Origin: Methanomassiliicoccaceae archaeon
GTDB taxonomy: Archaea > Thermoplasmatota > Thermoplasmata > Methanomassiliicoccales > Methanomethylophilaceae
NCBI GenBank assembly: GCA_009778265.1
Contig: WRKA01000147.1
Span: 1 to 7,955, forward strand
Length of the DNA stretch: 7,955 nucleotides
Direction: 5' to 3'
Position numbers and translations under genes: made by a program. The notes below the pieces were generated by a model. That model ran no database searches. It had not been told where the DNA came from and saw nothing but the letters and a program-made list of their open reading frames with translations. How positions within the stretch are numbered: the stretch's first letter is position 1; each line of letters opens with the position of its first letter. Shown piece by piece: positions 5,497 through 7,955 of the stretch.

Positions 5497-5515
5497 TAAT
5501 ATAAATGATATATTA
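5497..5515. repeat. Second AT-rich 7-5-7 inverted repeat between gatB and the cassette
   Basis: TAATATA (5497-5503), centre AATGA, and TATATTA (5509-5515) are perfectly complementary arms. On the minus strand the element contains TTTATATTA, a good archaeal TATA box, which could start a cassette transcript near 5475 with a leader of about 120 nt. It shares the arm and spacer lengths of the dyad at 5371 but not the same sequence, and lies 126 bp from it. All bases are A/T except one, so chance pairing is not excluded. Confidence 0.35.
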
Positions 5516-5524
5516 ACAGAGTTT

Positions 5525-5534
5525 GCAAAAATGC
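5525..5534 (-). terminator. T-run after gatB, possible termination signal
   Basis: About 35 nt after the gatB stop the minus strand reads GCATTTTTGC, a run of five T and the longest T-run downstream of gatB before the AT-rich dyad. Archaeal transcription often ends at such runs. The remaining intergenic bases up to 5403 show no coding frame that I trust. Confidence 0.3.
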
Positions 5535-5568
5535 GGTAACGCACATGTGTCCGGCCGACGGAAAGAGT

Positions 5569-6903
5569 TCACATCCTGTCGAGTATCCTCTTCGTTGCTT
5601 CGACGATATCCGCGGACGGATACGCTCCGGCGGTCTCCTTCATCACAAAACCTATGATCCTGTTCGCCGCCTTTTCGCTCTTTTTGTAATCGTCCACCAC
5701 GGATGGGTTGTCGGCGATCGCCCTTTTTATCAGGGCGTCCAGGTCCTCGCTGAGGGCGGCGGTCCTTTCGATGTTCTCGCCGGTTATCAGCGATCTGATC
5801 ATGATGGAGCATTCGACGTCGTTTATCCTATCGTTCATGAATTGAACGACTATGTCCGCCAGAGGCTCTTTCTTCTCGTCCGCGGAACTCTCCAGCGCTT
5901 TCCAGTATGAGCTTATCGGTCCGGTCACGCACTTCAGTGCGGATGCGGCGTCCGCCTTCTTCGCCAGATATTCGTACAGTTCGGCGAGTTTTACGGAGGT
6001 GTTGACCATCTGCTCGGAAACTTTCCCGGAGATGCCGTATTCCTTCTCGAGGCGTGCCGCCATGTTCTTGGGACTTTCTTTGTGAACGACGCCCTCCGTC
6101 AATTTCCTGACGTCGATCCTTCCCAGATTGGATTCGCATACGTATGCGTAATCTCCGACCGTCTCTTTCTTCCTGGCCGATGTGGTAACTTTTCTTTCGG
6201 CGTCGAAGTGTCTTGTCTCCCGGGATATCTTTCCGCCCGCTTTGATCACTTTCGTCTGTCTGACTGCCTCGAACGTCAATGCGGCCTCAACATTCTTCAG
6301 ACCGTTGACATTCTTCACCTCGCATCTTTCCGATCCCGTCATCGAGATGTTGCAATCCGCGCGTATCGTCCTTTCGCCGTCGTCGGGAAGATCGATAACA
6401 TGTCTTATATCACGAAGCAGCGCGGTAAGGAACTCTCTTGCCTCCGCCGGCGTGGCTATGTCCGGTTCAGTGACTATCTCGATCAGCGGCATGCCGCTTC
6501 TGTTATAATCGGTAAGAGAACCGTCGCCGGATCTCGTCACGATCCCGGGGTCCTCTTCCAAATGCGCTTCCGTTATGCGTATCGGCTTCTTTCCCAGATA
6601 GTAAACGCCTTTGCCCGCTATCGGCGTTTCGTATTGCGTGATCTGATAATGGTGGCACAGATCGGGATAGAAATAGATCTTCCTGTTGAACCAGATGATG
6701 TCCGGAACGGTGCAGTTCAGGAGCTTTGCGATCTTAATACCGATCAGGACCGCCTCTTTGTTCAGTACAGGTATCGTGCCAGGCATCCCCATGCAGCCGG
6801 GGCATATACGGCTGTTCGGTCCTCCGGACCCAGTGCTCGGACACGAACAGAACATTTTCGTTCTTGTCGGTAATTGGATGTGTATCTCGAGACCGATCTT
6901 CAT
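5569..6903 (-). CDS. gatB: Aspartyl/glutamyl-tRNA amidotransferase subunit B
   Basis: GatB binds the mischarged Asp-tRNA(Asn) or Glu-tRNA(Gln), activates the acyl group with ATP and adds ammonia delivered from GatA. The 444-aa product begins MKIGLEIHIQLPTRTKMFC, the standard GatB start with the metal-site Glu6 and His8. The zinc knuckle is Cys19, Cys21, Cys34 and Cys37 (CSC, then CPGC). Other core motifs are RKIYFYPDL (74-82), AHLEEDPG (113-120), DYNRSGMPLIEIVTEPD (132-148), VIDLPDDGERTIRADCNIS (169-187) and ERCEVKNVNG (192-201). The helical and YqeY-like tail (about 280-444) ends in IVEATKRILDRM. Some usually conserved spots differ: DLCHHYQ for the common DLPKGYQ, and DYAYVCESNL near 251-260 for DYRYFPEPDL. 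The ATG overlaps the gatA stop as ATGA, and GGAGGTG at 6909-6915 is a strong ribosome site 5 nt away. The open frame continues to 7086, but that part lies inside gatA and is not GatB. Confidence 0.97.
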   Translation of the reverse strand: MKIGLEIHIQLPTRTKMFCSCPSTGSGGPNSRICPGCMGMPGTIPVLNKEAVLIGIKIAKLLNCTVPDIIWFNRKIYFYPDLCHHYQITQYETPIAGKGVYYLGKKPIRITEAHLEEDPGIVTRSGDGSLTDYNRSGMPLIEIVTEPDIATPAEAREFLTALLRDIRHVIDLPDDGERTIRADCNISMTGSERCEVKNVNGLKNVEAALTFEAVRQTKVIKAGGKISRETRHFDAERKVTTSARKKETVGDYAYVCESNLGRIDVRKLTEGVVHKESPKNMAARLEKEYGISGKVSEQMVNTSVKLAELYEYLAKKADAASALKCVTGPISSYWKALESSADEKKEPLADIVVQFMNDRINDVECSIMIRSLITGENIERTAALSEDLDALIKRAIADNPSVVDDYKKSEKAANRIIGFVMKETAGAYPSADIVEATKRILDRM

Positions 6904-7955
6904 GACAGCACCTCCGGTCTTCTCACTTCGAAGGAAGTATCCCAAGATACGGCGGCATCCGTCAGGACGTCCTCGCACCAGTGGTCCGAAACGAACTGCA
7001 TCCCTATCGGCATTCCGTCCCCGTCGTAACCGCAGGGTACCGACAGACACGGAAGGCCGCAGAATACCGGCGGTACCGCAAAACATCCGCTCATGTACGT
7101 ATCCGCGGACGAGTTCGGAACATCGCCGAACTTCGGAGCGGCGAAGGGCATGCTGGGTGTGATAACGGTATCATGAGCGTTCAATATCTTTTTGTATTCA
7201 TCCAGTATGAGCTGTCTCGTTCCCAGGGCCTTCAGATAGATGTTCTTTCTGTTGTCCCCGAGGGTCATGTACGTTCCCGTAATTATCCTCATCTTCGCTT
7301 CGTCACCGAAGTGCTCGGACCTGAATTTAGTGAAGTAGTCGTCGAACGGTAATGAGAGATCGCCGTCCTGCGGTCCGACACGCATGCCGCAGTACGTGGC
7401 AAGGTTCAGCGCCCCTTCCGTTACCGACAGGACATAATGCGCACTCATCGCATATTTCAGAGAAGGCATGTTCACGTATTCAATATCGACACCGGCGTTC
7501 TTCAGGGACAGAACGGAATCATCGAAAGCTTTCCGTACCGCGGGACCCGCACCTTCCGTTATCCCGTTCGGTATCGCCGCCGTCCTCAGCTTCCTTTTTC
7601 CGAGTTCCAGCGCCGGCTGCGCATATGACACGGGATCGCATGCGTCCTTTCCGGAGATCACCGGTAAATATTTTTTTATTATCTTCGGATCGGAAGCGAT
7701 GATGCCTATCGGCCCCATTGAGCTCACGGAATCGATCTGTCCGTGTCTGGACACACGGCCCTGTGTCGGCGTCAGTCCGTATACGCCGCAAAAGGCCGCC
7801 GGTGCCGTGATATTTCCTTCGGCGGATGTTGCCAACGCCGCATGACCGTCAAGAAGCGAGGCGGCGCACGCGGCGCCGCCGCACGAACCGCCGCATGACC
7901 GCTCGGGATCGAACGGGTTCCGGGGTGTTCCGCCTATACCGGTGACAGAGAATTT
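6900..7955 (-). CDS. gatA: Glutamyl/aspartyl-tRNA amidotransferase subunit A, 5' end outside window; amidase active site degenerate
   Basis: The last 351 residues of GatA are present; the first 100 or so, including the catalytic Lys region, lie beyond base 7955. GatA normally hydrolyses glutamine with a Ser-cisSer-Lys triad and feeds ammonia to GatB. Recognisable parts are RNPFDPERSCGGSCGG (residues 12-27 of this fragment), PAAFCGVYGL, GRVSRHGQID, EAKMRIITGTYMTL and GLPCLSVPCGY. The cis-Ser is kept (Ser24, GGSC). The canonical DTGGS block is instead SAEGN, so the nucleophile Ser is Asn48, exactly 24 residues after Ser24, as in Staphylococcus aureus GatA (Ser154, Ser178). The Arg that binds Gln is kept (Arg223), but the matching Asp425 position is Gly290 (MSGCF for the usual ANDIL). 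The frame is intact, so this is not a simple pseudogene. It is followed by gatB with a 4-nt overlap; gatC is probably upstream. Another amidase-signature role cannot be excluded, but the gatB linkage argues for GatA. Confidence 0.93.
   Translation of the reverse strand, partial: KFSVTGIGGTPRNPFDPERSCGGSCGGAACAASLLDGHAALATSAEGNITAPAAFCGVYGLTPTQGRVSRHGQIDSVSSMGPIGIIASDPKIIKKYLPVISGKDACDPVSYAQPALELGKRKLRTAAIPNGITEGAGPAVRKAFDDSVLSLKNAGVDIEYVNMPSLKYAMSAHYVLSVTEGALNLATYCGMRVGPQDGDLSLPFDDYFTKFRSEHFGDEAKMRIITGTYMTLGDNRKNIYLKALGTRQLILDEYKKILNAHDTVITPSMPFAAPKFGDVPNSSADTYMSGCFAVPPVFCGLPCLSVPCGYDGDGMPIGMQFVSDHWCEDVLTDAAVSWDTSFEVRRPEVLS
6909..6915 (-). promoter_or_regulatory. Strong Shine-Dalgarno site of gatB inside gatA
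   Basis: The minus strand reads GGAGGTG five bases before the gatB ATG at 6903, within the last codons of gatA. It settles the gatB start and shows internal reinitiation from the shared mRNA, which would keep the GatA and GatB amounts matched. Confidence 0.8.

Noticed and set aside
5239..5499. Plus-strand frames across the cassette upstream region, including an ATG after GAGG at 5434
   Set aside because: They lie antisense to the 41-aa ORF or give a 21-codon peptide with no recognisable feature.
6904..7086. N-terminal extension of gatB to an upstream start
   Set aside because: The extension lies inside gatA in another frame and resembles no GatB sequence; the ATG at 6903 has a strong GGAGGTG site and gives the canonical IGLEIH start.
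1..7955. CRISPR array, insertion sequence, tRNA gene or prophage remnant
   Set aside because: I saw no regularly spaced repeats, transposase motifs, terminal inverted repeats or tRNA cloverleaf elements on either strand.

Overview
This is an archaeal chromosome segment. The small nascent-chain-binding protein has the archaeal NAC layout (NAC domain plus C-terminal UBA domain). Starts are preceded by archaeal-style TATA boxes about 25 nt upstream, one of them at leaderless spacing. The truncated 5S rRNA appears to stand alone with its own promoter. Moderate GC, a lone 5S gene, GatAB, HypC (NiFe-hydrogenase maturation) and archaeal NAC together suggest a Thermoplasmata-type euryarchaeon, possibly a hydrogenotrophic Methanomassiliicoccales-like methanogen. 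That placement is inference; no decisive marker gene is present.

Layout, left to right: (1) the 5' two-thirds of a 5S rRNA gene on the minus strand, cut by the window edge, with its TATA box; (2) an unrecognised small gene of about 115 aa with a leaderless promoter, then a short gap holding two GC-rich hairpins; (3) a minus-strand cluster alaX, nac, hypC (tRNA-Ala editing, nascent-chain binding, hydrogenase maturation); (4) a 118-bp divergent promoter region; (5) aspS on the plus strand, a bacterial-type 600-aa AspRS with the GAD insertion; (6) a minus-strand cassette of three directly abutting ORFs (41, 71 and 186 aa), whose last product looks like a PARP-type ADP-ribosyltransferase; (7) gatB and the 3' part of gatA on the minus strand, overlapping by ATGA.

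The main theme is aminoacyl-tRNA quality and identity. AspRS carries His31 in a RDHGG motif, the residue type linked in Pseudomonas aeruginosa to non-discriminating charging of tRNA-Asn. Such an enzyme would make Asp-tRNA(Asn), which GatCAB then amidates. AlaX clears mischarged tRNA-Ala. Unexpectedly, the GatA in this operon has lost the amidase nucleophile: Asn replaces Ser in the TGGS motif, the surrounding oxyanion-hole residues are changed, and an Asp that binds glutamine is replaced by Gly. The amidotransferase may therefore work without glutaminase activity, for example on free ammonia.

The second theme is the putative effector cassette between aspS and gatB. An acidic 71-aa protein precedes the ADP-ribosyltransferase-like protein, and a hidden 41-aa ORF precedes both. 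All three lie in one reading frame, each stop codon directly followed by the next ATG, and AT-rich dyads lie upstream. It resembles a toxin-antitoxin or defence-type module, but no function is proven.
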